From an uncultured Alistipes sp. (lineage in GTDB: Bacteria; Bacteroidota; Bacteroidia; Bacteroidales; Rikenellaceae), in assembly GCA_947623305.1 (NCBI GenBank), contig CANQGQ010000006.1, positions 86,967 to 150,966 on the forward strand: a stretch of 64,000 bases of DNA, read 5' to 3'. Both the position numbers and the translations under genes were made by a program. This document shows, piece by piece, positions 41,777-50,116 of the stretch. Numbering within the stretch: the first letter of the stretch is position 1; each line of letters begins with the position of its first letter. The notes beneath the pieces were generated by a model, which was given only the letters and a program-made list of their open reading frames with translations, was not told the origin of the DNA and made no database searches.

Positions 41777-42247
41777 TCATAAATAATCCTCGATATGGAT
41801 GCCTCGGGGCATGAATTCATCGACCGTACGACCGAATGCCAGCACTTCGCGCACGGTGGACGAAGCGATGTCGGCCACCTCGGAGGGCGTGAAAAGCATG
41901 ACGGTCGTAATATCGGGATAAATCCGGTGGTTGGCCGCTTCCATCGTCCGTTCGTATTCGAAATCGGTGGTGTTCCGTACCCCGCGAAGGATGGCGCAGG
42001 CACCGACCTGCCGTGCGAAATCGCCCGTCAGCCCCGTGTAGATGCGGGCTTCGATGCGGGGTTCGTCGGCATAGAGATCGGCGATGAGGCGCCGGCGGTT
42101 TTCGACCGTGAGCAGACCGCTTTTCTCGGGATTGTTGCCGATTCCGATAATCACCCGATCGAACAGCCGCAGGGCTTGTCCGACCAGCGCTTCGTGGCCG
42201 CGGGTGAAAGGGTCGAACGACCCGGGAAAGATGGCGATTCGTTGCAT
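41777..42247 (-). CDS. coaD: Phosphopantetheine adenylyltransferase
   Basis: 156 residues from the ATG at 42245-42247 (MQRIAIFPGSFDPFTRGHEA). The nucleotidyltransferase motif GSFDPFTRGH contains the T/HxGH-like active site; the second signature is the loop before STVREVLAFGR. It makes dephospho-CoA from 4'-phosphopantetheine and ATP, the penultimate step of CoA synthesis. Length is normal. A TTG three codons upstream is a less likely start. It is followed by repeat copies and lpxD on the same strand. Confidence 0.95.
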   Translation of the reverse strand: MQRIAIFPGSFDPFTRGHEALVGQALRLFDRVIIGIGNNPEKSGLLTVENRRRLIADLYADEPRIEARIYTGLTGDFARQVGACAILRGVRNTTDFEYERTMEAANHRIYPDITTVMLFTPSEVADIASSTVREVLAFGRTVDEFMPRGIHIEDYL

Positions 42248-42261
42248 ATCGGACAAAGATA

Positions 42262-42468
42262 CGAATTTTTTATTAGCGCGGGAGACCGTTATCTTGCTTT
42301 CGGCGGTTATTTTCGCTTCCGCTGCGAAATCCGCTTAAGTTATTTGCTTTTTGCCGAGCGTGAGTATCTTCGGCGAAGCCAAAGATACGAAAAATTTTAT
42401 TAGTGCAATAGCCGGCCGCTGTGCTTTCGACTGTTATCTTTGCTTTTGTGCGGAATATATTTGCCTAT
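42262..42468. repeat. Two mosaic-repeat copies between the spanin-like gene and coaD
   Basis: Unit 1 begins TTTTTTATTAGCGCGGGAGA, with CCGTTATCTTGCTTTCGGCG and GTTATTTTCGCTTCCGC. Unit 2 begins TTTTATTAGTGCAATAGCCG, with TGTGCTTTCGACTGTTATCT. They are 133 bp apart and in the same orientation. Between them lies CGAAGCCAAAGATACG-type sequence with no gene. Confidence 0.75.
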
Positions 42469-43062
42469 TCAGCGGGTAAGTTGCACATATTCAGCATAAA
42501 CGATGCGGGTGTGCGGATTGGCGGGGATGATCTCTTGGCGAATGGCTTTCGTGCCCCAGCGGATGAAAAGAAAGCGGCGCGGCACGCGATGGATGATTTG
42601 GCGGAGCGTATCGACGCTTTCGATGCGGCAGTGCACCGAATCGGGCAGGACGGTTCCTTCGACCCGACACCACGTATCGTTCCAGCGGAAGAACCGGATC
42701 GTATCCCGTAGCAAGAGCGTATCGCATTGACGGACGACGATCGTATCGTGCAGCGGAGCGGATATTTCGGTTTTTTGTTCCGCAACGAGGGTCGCTGCGG
42801 CTTCGAGCCGGCGGATTTTGAGGCCCAGTTCACGGATGCGGCGGGCATCGTCGGCTCGCAGTTGTTCGTATTCGGAGCAGCGGAGCCGAAGGGCTTGCGT
42901 CGTGGCGGCTTCCGCGCCCGATCGGGTGCGGTAATGGGCGATTTGCGTCGTCAGTGCGGTTTGATTTTGTTGCAGACGGGCGATTTCGGTGCGATAGTGC
43001 CGCAACCCGTAAAGGGCGACTGCCGTCATTGCGACGGCATAAAGAATGAGGTACTTTTTCAT
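42469..43062 (-). CDS. Single-membrane-span coiled-coil protein, spanin-like (DUF6549-like)
   Basis: 197 residues. The N-terminal membrane anchor (MKKYLILYAVAMTAVALYGL) is followed by a periplasmic coiled coil (~20-100, RLQQNQTALTTQIAHYRTRS onward). A C-terminal segment reads RFLFIRWGTKAIRQEIIPAN with PHTRIVYAEYVQL. I associate this ending with proteins of Bacteroidota phages and prophages (I believe DUF6549, not checked) that sit by holins and have the topology of an inner-membrane spanin. Here it is an orphan, 29 kb from the holin in this window, and lies between repeats and the OmpA-family gene. Confidence 0.6.
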   Translation of the reverse strand: MKKYLILYAVAMTAVALYGLRHYRTEIARLQQNQTALTTQIAHYRTRSGAEAATTQALRLRCSEYEQLRADDARRIRELGLKIRRLEAAATLVAEQKTEISAPLHDTIVVRQCDTLLLRDTIRFFRWNDTWCRVEGTVLPDSVHCRIESVDTLRQIIHRVPRRFLFIRWGTKAIRQEIIPANPHTRIVYAEYVQLTR

Positions 43063-43152
43063 CTTTTATCAATGGGTGTATTTGTTCGGAAAGTTCTGCG
43101 AAAATAGGGTTGCGCAGCCGCATCGGTTTCCATAAATGAAAAAAATGGTAAT

Positions 43153-43185
43153 AAAAAAGACCCCTGCCTGTGAGCAGGGGCCTTT
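43153..43185 (-). terminator. Rho-independent terminator of the OmpA-family gene
   Basis: Read on the minus strand, GGCCCCTGC / GCAGGGGTC stem (43159-43182) followed by TTTTTTATT, 25 bp past the stop codon. Confidence 0.88.
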
Positions 43186-43209
43186 CGGCATCCGATCTTC
43201 GGAATCGGA

Positions 43210-44403
43210 TTATTTGATGATGGCGACGCGGTTGGCGACCGGACTCTTGTATTGGTTGTGCTTATCGCCCATGCCTTCGTACTTCAATTGCTGCGGGTTC
43301 ACGCCTTTGCTGACCAGATAGTCGTAAACGCCCTTTGCACGTTGTTCGGAGATGCGTTGGTTGACGGCTGCCGAGCCGGTCTGCGGGTCGGCATGACCTT
43401 CGATCGTATAGACCTTGTCTTTCGGGCCGTTCTTGATGAGGTCGGCTTTCAGATCGAGACGCACTTTCTCCTCGGGGGTCAGCGTCGTCGTGCCGATCTT
43501 ATACAGAATGATGGTCGACGGATCGAGCAGTTCGCTGGTCGCCAAGGCGGTCGCTGCTGCGGCAGCTTCTGCCTGTGCTGCGGTTCGTGCATTGGCGGCT
43601 GCTTTGCGGGCCGCTTGCAGGTCTTGGGCCAGACGGGCATTTTCGGCATTGGCGGCTGCGAGAGCGGCATTGCTGTCGGATACGGCTTTCTGATAAGCAC
43701 GGATTTCATCGGCCGTGTAGATCGTTCCGGCGGGTCTGCGCTCCCAATCGCGGCGGTTGAAGCGATAGGTTACGCCTACGGTCGCACCCAGTCCATAGAG
43801 GTAGGCGCCGTTGAGGCGGCTGGGGGCGATGCGGGACGGTGCGAACAATCCTTTGAGTTCCAGATTGATGTCCAATGCTTCGCAGACGCGGAATTTGTTC
43901 AGCAAGCCGTATGCGAGCGTGAACGCCTGACCCGATGCGGCATGGTTTTTCGTCTGGCTGTCATCGGTGAAGTTGGCGGCCATGTAGCCCATGCCGACAT
44001 AGGGCACGGCATAGTACACGCGGTCTTCGCGATAGCCGCCGACCCAGTTCGAGAAGTTGATCATGGCATCCATGTGGGCGAACAGATAGGGCCACTTTTG
44101 TTTGCCGTATTCGGGGTCGACGTTCGCGAATTTACCGCCTTGGAGCATGGCCCGCATGCCGACCACCGGATGGATCCACTTAGTTACCGAGAAATTGACC
44201 TCATAGCCCATTCGATCGCCCGTCGAGCCGAGATTCGTGCCGTTGGAGAAGGTCGTGGCGAAGCCGCCGCCTACCGATATTTCCCAGTTATCCCAAAACC
44301 GGTTGGTAACGAACCCTGCGAAACTGGGGTATTGGGCGGGTTGTTGCGCCCATGCGGATGCCGCGAAGAGGCTTGCGGCGAGGATTGTGTAGATTTTTTT
44401 CAT
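43210..44403 (-). CDS. OmpA-family outer membrane protein
   Basis: 397 residues from the ATG at 44401-44403 (MKKIYTILAASLFAASAWAQ, signal peptide cleaved after AWA). Residues ~25-235 form an eight-stranded barrel-type domain (WEISVGGGFATTFSNG, YLYGLGATVGVTYRF). An Ala-rich coiled-coil linker (~250-300, AAANAENARLAQDLQAARKA) follows, then a C-terminal OmpA peptidoglycan-binding domain (YTIEGHADPQTGSAAVNQRI, NPQQLKYEGMGD). It tethers the outer membrane to peptidoglycan. Abundant single-gene transcription is suggested by terminators on both sides. The unusually Ala-rich linker may reflect repeat slippage. Confidence 0.9.
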   Translation of the reverse strand: MKKIYTILAASLFAASAWAQQPAQYPSFAGFVTNRFWDNWEISVGGGFATTFSNGTNLGSTGDRMGYEVNFSVTKWIHPVVGMRAMLQGGKFANVDPEYGKQKWPYLFAHMDAMINFSNWVGGYREDRVYYAVPYVGMGYMAANFTDDSQTKNHAASGQAFTLAYGLLNKFRVCEALDINLELKGLFAPSRIAPSRLNGAYLYGLGATVGVTYRFNRRDWERRPAGTIYTADEIRAYQKAVSDSNAALAAANAENARLAQDLQAARKAAANARTAAQAEAAAAATALATSELLDPSTIILYKIGTTTLTPEEKVRLDLKADLIKNGPKDKVYTIEGHADPQTGSAAVNQRISEQRAKGVYDYLVSKGVNPQQLKYEGMGDKHNQYKSPVANRVAIIK

Positions 44404-44550
44404 AAATTGATATTTGGTTGAATTCGTGTTTCGCTTCAGAGGGGAGTTGCCTGCAAGGTGCGTGCAAAACCTGCGAAGCGTGCGTGCGAATTTTCGCAAA
44501 AATCGTTCTATGATTGCAAAAATCGGCTGTTTTCCATCCGCTGAAAACGA

Positions 44551-44586
44551 AAAAGGGCGTTTTCCTAATTAGGAAAACGCCCTTTT
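44551..44586. terminator. 36-bp perfect palindrome terminator after nrdJ
   Basis: Arms AAAAGGGCGTTTTCCTAA (44551-44568) and TTAGGAAAACGCCCTTTT (44569-44586) are exact reverse complements. It ends the nrdJ message 27 bp past its stop and isolates the downstream OmpA-family gene. Confidence 0.9.
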
Positions 44587-44613
44587 GATCGGACTCCTTT
44601 CTTTTGGAAGGGA

Positions 44614-47160
44614 TCAGCCGCATTTCGAATAGCCGCACGACATGCAGGTCAGACAGCCGTTCTGATAGGCCATGTTTTCCTGACCGCAATTCGGACACTT
44701 TCCTTTCGAGCGGGTTCCGTCGACGATGTACTGCTTCAGCGCACGGCATACGCCGGTTTTCCACGTATTGATGGATTCGCTGTTCAGTTGGAGCGATTCG
44801 ATGAGCGACACGGTCTTCTCGATGGGCATGCCGTGGCGCAGCACGCCCGAGATCAGTTTGGCATAGTTCCAGAACTCTTCGTTGAACAGACGCGAGATGC
44901 CGCCGATCGTGTTCGTGTAGCCGTAGCGGTCGGTGTATTGGAAGTCGTAGCGCTTCGAGCCGTCCGCTTCGCGCACCTTGATGATGTTGCCGTGCTTGAT
45001 TTTGGGCGGGATATACATCGCATCCTCCTCGATCTTGCCGGTGAAAATTTCGTAGGGACGTCCGTTCTGCAAGCCGACAAAGGCGATCCAGTTTTCGGTG
45101 CCGTTCTTGAACCGGACGATATCGGCCGGAATGGATTTCGGGCGTTTCAGCGGAGCGGCTTCGGCTTCGCCGTTTTTCTTTTTCGCATTCTTATCGAGCA
45201 GCACGCCCTCGCGGCAGCCGTCGCGATAGACCGTGATGCCCTTGCAGCCGCACTCCCACGCCGTGCGATAGACATCGGCGACCAACTCTTCCGAGACGTT
45301 GTTCGGCAGGTTGACCGTTACCGAAATCGAGTGATCCACCCACTTTTGGATGGCGCCCTGCATCTTCACCTTGGCGACCCAGTCGATGTCGTTGGCCGTC
45401 GCCTTATAATAAGGTGAGGCTTGCAGCAACCGGTCGAGTTCCGCATCCGACACTGTATTGAGTTTGTTCACATCGTATCCATTTACTTCCAACCACTTCA
45501 TAAAATTGTGGTGGTAGACGTTGTATTCCTGGAATTTTTCGCCCGTCTCGTCCACATAATCCACATGGGTGTCGTGATCCGAGGGATTGATCTTGCGACG
45601 ACGCTTGTAGACCGTGCGGAACACCGGTTCGATGCCCGAGGTGGTTTGCGACATGAGCGACGTCGTGCCCGTCGGCGCGATGGTCAGCAAGGCGATGTTG
45701 CGGCGGCCCGTCTTCACCATTTCGTCGTACAGCGCCGGATCGGCTTCGCGGATGCGGCCGATCATCGGGTTGTTGGCCTCCTTGGCTGCATCGTAAATCG
45801 GGAAGGCGCCGCGTTCGCCGGCCATCTTGACCGATGCGCGATAGGCCGCCAGCGCCAGCTCTTTCTGCACCTTGACCGCAAAGTCGATGGCTTCGTCCGA
45901 ACCGTAGCGCAAGCCCAGCGCTGCGAGCATGTCGCCTTCGGCCGTGATGCCCAACCCCGTGCGGCGGCCTTTCTGCGCCATCGTGCGGATTTTCTTCCAC
46001 AGCTCTAATTCTACGCGTCGGACATCCATATCTTCGGGATCGTTTTCGATCTTTTCGATGATGAGTTCGACCTTTTCCAATTCGAGGTCGATGATGTCGT
46101 CCATCATGCGCATCGCCTTGTCGACGTGGCCGCGGAATTTGTCGAAATCGAACGTCGCCTCTTTCGTGAAGGGATGGTCGACGTAGCTCAACAGATTGAC
46201 GGCCAGCAGCCGGCAGGAGTCATAGGGACAGAGCGGAATCTCGCCGCACGGATTGGTCGACACCGTAACGAAGCCCTCGTCGGCATAGCAGTCGGGGATG
46301 CTTTCGCGACGGATCGTGTCCCAGAAGAGCACCCCGGGTTCGGCCGATTTCCACGCATTGTGGATGATCTTGTTCCACAGCTTGCGAGCGTCGATTTCCT
46401 GTTCGTATTTGGGTTCGGCGGCGTCGATGGGGAATTGCTGGCGATAGGTCTTTCCAGCCAGCGCCGCTTGCATGAACGCATCGTCGATTTTGATCGAGAC
46501 GTTGGCGCCCGTAACCTTGCCCGTATCGACTTTGGCGTCGATGAAGCGTTCGGCATCGGGGTGTTTGATGGAAAGCGACAGCATCAGGGCTCCGCGACGG
46601 CCGTCCTGGGCCACTTCGCGCGTCGAGTTCGAATAGCGTTCCATGAACGGAATGATGCCTGTCGACGTCAGCGCCGAGTTGAGCACCGGACTGCCCGTGG
46701 GACGGATGTGCGACAAGTCATGGCCGACCCCGCCGCGCCGTTTCATCAGTTGCACCTGCTCCTCGTCCATGCGGAAGATACCTCCGTATGAGTCTGCGGG
46801 ATGCCGATGCCCGATAACAAAACAGTTCGACAGCGACGCCACCTGGAAATGGTTGCCGATACCGGTCATCGGGCCGCCCTGCGGAATGACGTAACGGAAA
46901 TGGTCGAGCAGGGCGAACACTTCGTCGCGCGACAGAGGATTCGGATATTTTCGTTCGATGCGTTCGATTTCGGCGGCGATGCGCCGGTGCATTTGTTCGG
47001 GCGACAGCTCGTAGATGTTTCCGAACGAGTCTTTCAGCGCATACTTCGAGACCCAGACGGTAGCGGCGAGTTCATCGCCCCCGAAATACTTTTTCGATTC
47101 GGCTACCGCATCGTCGTAATTGACCTTCTGCGGCGTTTCGGTACCGGTTGTTTTCGACAT
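44614..47160 (-). CDS. nrdJ: Adenosylcobalamin-dependent (class II) ribonucleotide reductase
   Basis: 848 residues. The class II set is present: SLSNCFVIG (first redox Cys), the radical/active-site strand NPCGEIPLCPYDSCRLLAVN, PTGTTSLMSQTTSGIEPVF, and a C-terminal zinc-ribbon-like tail (KCPNCGQENMAYQ...CLTCMSCGYSKC), likely the redox shuttle. It makes deoxynucleotides using B12 with or without oxygen. No NrdR-type box was seen upstream. The leader holds a 28-bp perfect palindrome (47209-47236) but no B12-box that I can recognise. The promoter at 47252-47282 is near consensus. Confidence 0.95.
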   Translation of the reverse strand: MSKTTGTETPQKVNYDDAVAESKKYFGGDELAATVWVSKYALKDSFGNIYELSPEQMHRRIAAEIERIERKYPNPLSRDEVFALLDHFRYVIPQGGPMTGIGNHFQVASLSNCFVIGHRHPADSYGGIFRMDEEQVQLMKRRGGVGHDLSHIRPTGSPVLNSALTSTGIIPFMERYSNSTREVAQDGRRGALMLSLSIKHPDAERFIDAKVDTGKVTGANVSIKIDDAFMQAALAGKTYRQQFPIDAAEPKYEQEIDARKLWNKIIHNAWKSAEPGVLFWDTIRRESIPDCYADEGFVTVSTNPCGEIPLCPYDSCRLLAVNLLSYVDHPFTKEATFDFDKFRGHVDKAMRMMDDIIDLELEKVELIIEKIENDPEDMDVRRVELELWKKIRTMAQKGRRTGLGITAEGDMLAALGLRYGSDEAIDFAVKVQKELALAAYRASVKMAGERGAFPIYDAAKEANNPMIGRIREADPALYDEMVKTGRRNIALLTIAPTGTTSLMSQTTSGIEPVFRTVYKRRRKINPSDHDTHVDYVDETGEKFQEYNVYHHNFMKWLEVNGYDVNKLNTVSDAELDRLLQASPYYKATANDIDWVAKVKMQGAIQKWVDHSISVTVNLPNNVSEELVADVYRTAWECGCKGITVYRDGCREGVLLDKNAKKKNGEAEAAPLKRPKSIPADIVRFKNGTENWIAFVGLQNGRPYEIFTGKIEEDAMYIPPKIKHGNIIKVREADGSKRYDFQYTDRYGYTNTIGGISRLFNEEFWNYAKLISGVLRHGMPIEKTVSLIESLQLNSESINTWKTGVCRALKQYIVDGTRSKGKCPNCGQENMAYQNGCLTCMSCGYSKCG

Positions 47161-47208
47161 GTCTATATAACTTATCTATTGTTTTGCAGCGATTTATAAC
47201 CGATTCTC

Positions 47209-47236
47209 CACGGCCAGCCCTGCAGGGCTGGCCGTG
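47209..47236. promoter_or_regulatory. 28-bp perfect palindrome in the nrdJ leader
   Basis: CACGGCCAGCCC, TGCA, GGGCTGGCCGTG: exact dyad, no A/T tracts, positioned between the nrdJ promoter and start codon. It could be an operator or a translation-controlling hairpin. It is not a typical terminator because no U run follows on the minus strand. Confidence 0.6.
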
Positions 47237-47251
47237 ATGAACACGGTTTTG

Positions 47252-47282
47252 CAAAGATGGGACTTTCCATTCATAAATCCAA
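47252..47282 (-). promoter_or_regulatory. Promoter of nrdJ
   Basis: Minus strand TTG (47280-47282), 20-bp spacer, CATCTTTG (47252-47259; one mismatch to TAnnTTTG). It lies about 90 bp upstream of the start. Confidence 0.55.
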
Positions 47283-47350
47283 TCTTCGCACGCGTTTTTT
47301 TTCGACAAGTTATTTACAACGCCTTCGGTCGGTGCCGTATTCCGATCGGA

Positions 47351-48784
47351 TTATTGATGTTGCGGACGCAGCAGGTCTTGTACGACCTTCACGGGCGAGA
47401 AGGTCGTGATGGGCACATCGACGAAAATCGTGTTCCAGCGGGCCATCGCTCCGTTCCACAGCCCCGGCAGCTCTTGCGCACGCAGTTCGCGGCCGCCGCT
47501 CGACTTCGATGAGATGAAGCCCGTGGCCGGATCGGTGTAGTTGCGCAGATCGAACCGTTCGCCCTTCGCGTTCCGGATGCCGCACACCAGATCCACCGGA
47601 TTGAAGTGCGTCGCCGATTGCATCAGCGGCAGATCTTCGGGCGCGATCTGGCTCGATTCGGCGATCTGAAGCGATTCCGTGCCATCGGGATTGGCCACCC
47701 AGAATGGCCCGCCGCCCGGTTCGCCCTCGTTGCGCACCATGCCGCAGACGCGGATCGGCCGGTCGAGCAGTTCGATTAAGAGGGTGCGGTCGTACTTCGC
47801 CGGCAGCTTAATGAACAGCCGTTTTTCGACGAATTCGGCAATCGGTGCCAGGTTGGTCGCTCCGGTTTCCAGCTCTTTCAGGTGGGCGAATGCTTCGGCT
47901 TGCAAATCGAGCAGGATGCCTGCCAGCGCCTTTTTGTAACGGATCGTGTCGCCGCGTTGCGCATCGGTCGTTACGTTGTCGATGTTCTTGATGAATACGA
48001 GGTCGGCATTGATTTCCGACAGATTCTCGATCAATGCGCCGTGGCCTGCCGGACGGAACAGCAGCGAACCGTCGTCCTGACGGAACGGCGTGTTGTCTGG
48101 ATTCACGGCGATCGTGTCGGTCGAGGGCTTCTGCACCGAGAACGAGATGTCGTAGCGGATGCCGAACCGCTTTTCATAGACCGGAACCTTGCGCTCCAGC
48201 AGTTCGCGGAATCCGGCCATGTGTTCGGGCGAAACGGTGAAGTGGATGCGAGCCACGCCGTTCGATGCGGCATAGGCGGCTCCTTCGACCAAATGTTCTT
48301 CGACGGCCTTGCGGGCTCCGTCGGGATAGGCATGGAACGTTACCAATCCTTTGGGCCGATGGCCGTAGCCGAGCCCGTCGTTGACGATGGCATCGACCGT
48401 CGCTTTGTCGTCGGCTCCGGCCGGCAGCAGCGATTTCAGTTCGGGCCAGAAGGCGAACCGTTCGATGTTTTCGAGCAGGGTGTCGATTCCTTTGCCGCGT
48501 TTGCCTTCGTTGACGAAGGCGAAGAGTTCCTTGAACATGCGGGTCGCGGCTCCCGATGCCGGAACGAATTTCACGACGGAGCATCGTTCGGTTGCTTTTT
48601 CGTAGCGGGCCACGGCGGCATCGACGGCTTCGGCATCGGGCATCAGGATGCCGTCGGCGGGCGATGCGGCGCGGACGACCTTCAGAAAGGGAAATCCGCG
48701 GCGGAAGTTTTCGATTTGCCGTTCGACGGTTTCGGGTGTGAGGCCGTGCGCGGCGATCTGCTGTAAATCCTTTTCGCTGAACAT
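47351..48784 (-). CDS. DUF4301 family protein
   Basis: 477 residues, cytoplasmic. I recognise the DUF4301 pattern of Bacteroidota: KFVPASGAATRMFKELFAF with a glycine-rich loop near residue 75, LVTFHAYPDGARKAVEEHLV, FRPAGHGALIENLSEINADL and VFIKNIDNVTTDAQRGDTI. The fold style (nucleotide-binding loop, then a metal-binding IDN) suggests similarity to sugar-1-phosphate nucleotidyltransferases or UDP-sugar pyrophosphorylases, but no activity is established to my knowledge. It is divergent from murB. The start ATG follows CTTAATAAAA directly. Confidence 0.82.
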   Translation of the reverse strand: MFSEKDLQQIAAHGLTPETVERQIENFRRGFPFLKVVRAASPADGILMPDAEAVDAAVARYEKATERCSVVKFVPASGAATRMFKELFAFVNEGKRGKGIDTLLENIERFAFWPELKSLLPAGADDKATVDAIVNDGLGYGHRPKGLVTFHAYPDGARKAVEEHLVEGAAYAASNGVARIHFTVSPEHMAGFRELLERKVPVYEKRFGIRYDISFSVQKPSTDTIAVNPDNTPFRQDDGSLLFRPAGHGALIENLSEINADLVFIKNIDNVTTDAQRGDTIRYKKALAGILLDLQAEAFAHLKELETGATNLAPIAEFVEKRLFIKLPAKYDRTLLIELLDRPIRVCGMVRNEGEPGGGPFWVANPDGTESLQIAESSQIAPEDLPLMQSATHFNPVDLVCGIRNAKGERFDLRNYTDPATGFISSKSSGGRELRAQELPGLWNGAMARWNTIFVDVPITTFSPVKVVQDLLRPQHQ

Positions 48785-48880
48785 TTTTATTAAGGGGTTT
48801 TAGGTGCTATTGTTGGTTGGGGTCGGGCAGCTCTGTTGGTCTCCAGAATTAGAACCACACCAAAGTTAATAAAAAATTTC

Positions 48881-48888
48881 TAACTTTG
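48881..48888 (+). promoter_or_regulatory. -7 element TAACTTTG directly ahead of murB
   Basis: Exact TAnnTTTG. Its last base is only six bases upstream of the first murB ATG (48895), so the transcript would start at or next to the start codon. An AT-rich TTAATAAAAAATTTC stretch precedes it; the -33 match is weak. Confidence 0.6.
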
Positions 48889-48894
48889 CGGAAT

Positions 48895-49905
48895 ATGATG
48901 CGAGAATTTCATGCGGTCGATTTGCAGCCGCGCAACAGTTTCGGCGTGCGGCAGCGTGCGGACCGCCTCGTCGAGTTCGAAACCGTCGAGGACTTGCGCT
49001 CCGTTTTCGCCGACGGTGTTCCCGAACGGTGGATGGTGCTCAGCGGCGGCAACAACGTCCTGTTCACGCAGGATTACGACGGGTTGTTGTTGACGCCCGT
49101 ATCGCAGGGCATTCGGGTGTTGCACGACGATGACGCTTCGGCCTGTGTGCGGGTCGACGCCGGCGTCGAGTGGGACGACCTGGTCGCTTGGGCCGTCGAG
49201 CGCGATTTGTGGGGAATCGAGAACCTTTCGGCCATCCCCGGCAAGGCGGGGGCCGCTCCCGTGCAGAATATCGGCGCTTACGGTTGCGAGGCGGGCCGCG
49301 TCATCGAGCGAGTGGAGATGTATTGCGTCGAGAGTGGCGCGATGTTGACGCTTGACCGCGCGCATTGCGGCTTCGGGTATCGCGACAGCGTGTTCAAGCG
49401 CGAACTCAAAGGACGGGTCATCATCACGGCCATCGAATTGCGGCTTTCGCACGTGCCGCAGCCGCATCTGGGTTATGGCGACGTCGAACGCGAGGTCGAG
49501 GCACGTGGGGGCGCGACGTTGCGCAACATCCGCGACGCCGTTTGTGCCATTCGTCGGGTGAAATTGCCCGATCCGGCCGTGATGGGCAATGCCGGCAGCT
49601 TTTTTAAGAATCCGGTGGTGGAACTTTCGGTGGCAGAGCGTTTGCGGGCCGAGTTCCCCGACATGCCGTGTTATCCGTCGCAGGAGGAGGGTTGCGTGAA
49701 GCTGGCGGCCGGTTGGTTGATCGACCGTGCCGGCATGAAAGGATTCCGGACGGGACACGTGGGTGTCCACGATCGGCAGGCGTTGGTGCTCGTCAACACG
49801 GGCGGCGCGACGGGCCTCGAGGTGTTGGAATTGGCCCGTACGGTGCAGGCGAAGGTGCGCGATCGCTTCGGTATCGAGATCGACACGGAGGTAAACATTT
49901 GTTGA
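48895..49905 (+). CDS. murB: UDP-N-acetylenolpyruvoylglucosamine reductase
   Basis: 336 residues. FAD-binding MurB of type I: LSGGNNVLFTQDYDG, GIENLSAIPGKAGAAPVQNI (pyrophosphate loop), GAYGCEAGRVI, and the catalytic serine in MGNAGSFFKNPVV. The C-terminal substrate domain has WLIDRAGMKGFRTGHVGVHD. It reduces the MurA product to UDP-MurNAc with NADPH. Two adjacent ATGs (48895, 48898) can start it. The first is only six bases after a -7 element, suggesting a leaderless or almost leaderless message. It is divergent from DUF4301 and ends 211 bp before tilS. Confidence 0.94.
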   Translation: MMREFHAVDLQPRNSFGVRQRADRLVEFETVEDLRSVFADGVPERWMVLSGGNNVLFTQDYDGLLLTPVSQGIRVLHDDDASACVRVDAGVEWDDLVAWAVERDLWGIENLSAIPGKAGAAPVQNIGAYGCEAGRVIERVEMYCVESGAMLTLDRAHCGFGYRDSVFKRELKGRVIITAIELRLSHVPQPHLGYGDVEREVEARGGATLRNIRDAVCAIRRVKLPDPAVMGNAGSFFKNPVVELSVAERLRAEFPDMPCYPSQEEGCVKLAAGWLIDRAGMKGFRTGHVGVHDRQALVLVNTGGATGLEVLELARTVQAKVRDRFGIEIDTEVNIC

Positions 49906-49970
49906 CCGAGAAGATAATGCACCTGCGATTTTGTACCCTCGAACGCGAATCCGCCCCTCGGTGCTCGCTG

Positions 49971-50028
49971 CCACAGGCGGCGTATGCAGGTTTGACCACC
50001 CCTAAACTCCTGCCTTGGCGGGGGCTTA
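49971..50028 (-). repeat. Two-hairpin GC-rich repeat, copy 2 (murB-tilS gap)
   Basis: On the minus strand: TAAGCCCCCGCCAAGGCAGG, AGTTTAGGGGTGGTCAAA, spacer, then a second hairpin GCCGCCTGTGGCAGC followed by GAGC. It has the same modules as copies at 9153 and 53423, in inverted orientation. The rest of the 211-bp gap has no gene. Confidence 0.75.
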
Positions 50029-50116
50029 GGCCGGAATCCCGAACCGGATCGGTTTTTACGACCGTCGGGATAACGTATGTTATTGGTAAGACGTTATTTG
50101 TTTGATTGTTTCGGAC

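Noticed and set aside
27540..42468. CRISPR array made of the recurring intergenic repeats
   Set aside because: Copies are kilobases apart, vary in length and orientation, and lack regular spacers or cas genes.
43252..44421. 389-codon plus-strand frame over the OmpA-family gene
   Set aside because: Shadow of an alanine-rich coding sequence; no start context or domain.
47161..47350. Cobalamin riboswitch upstream of nrdJ
   Set aside because: I could not find the conserved B12-box or the expected pairing elements; only a simple palindrome and a promoter are visible.
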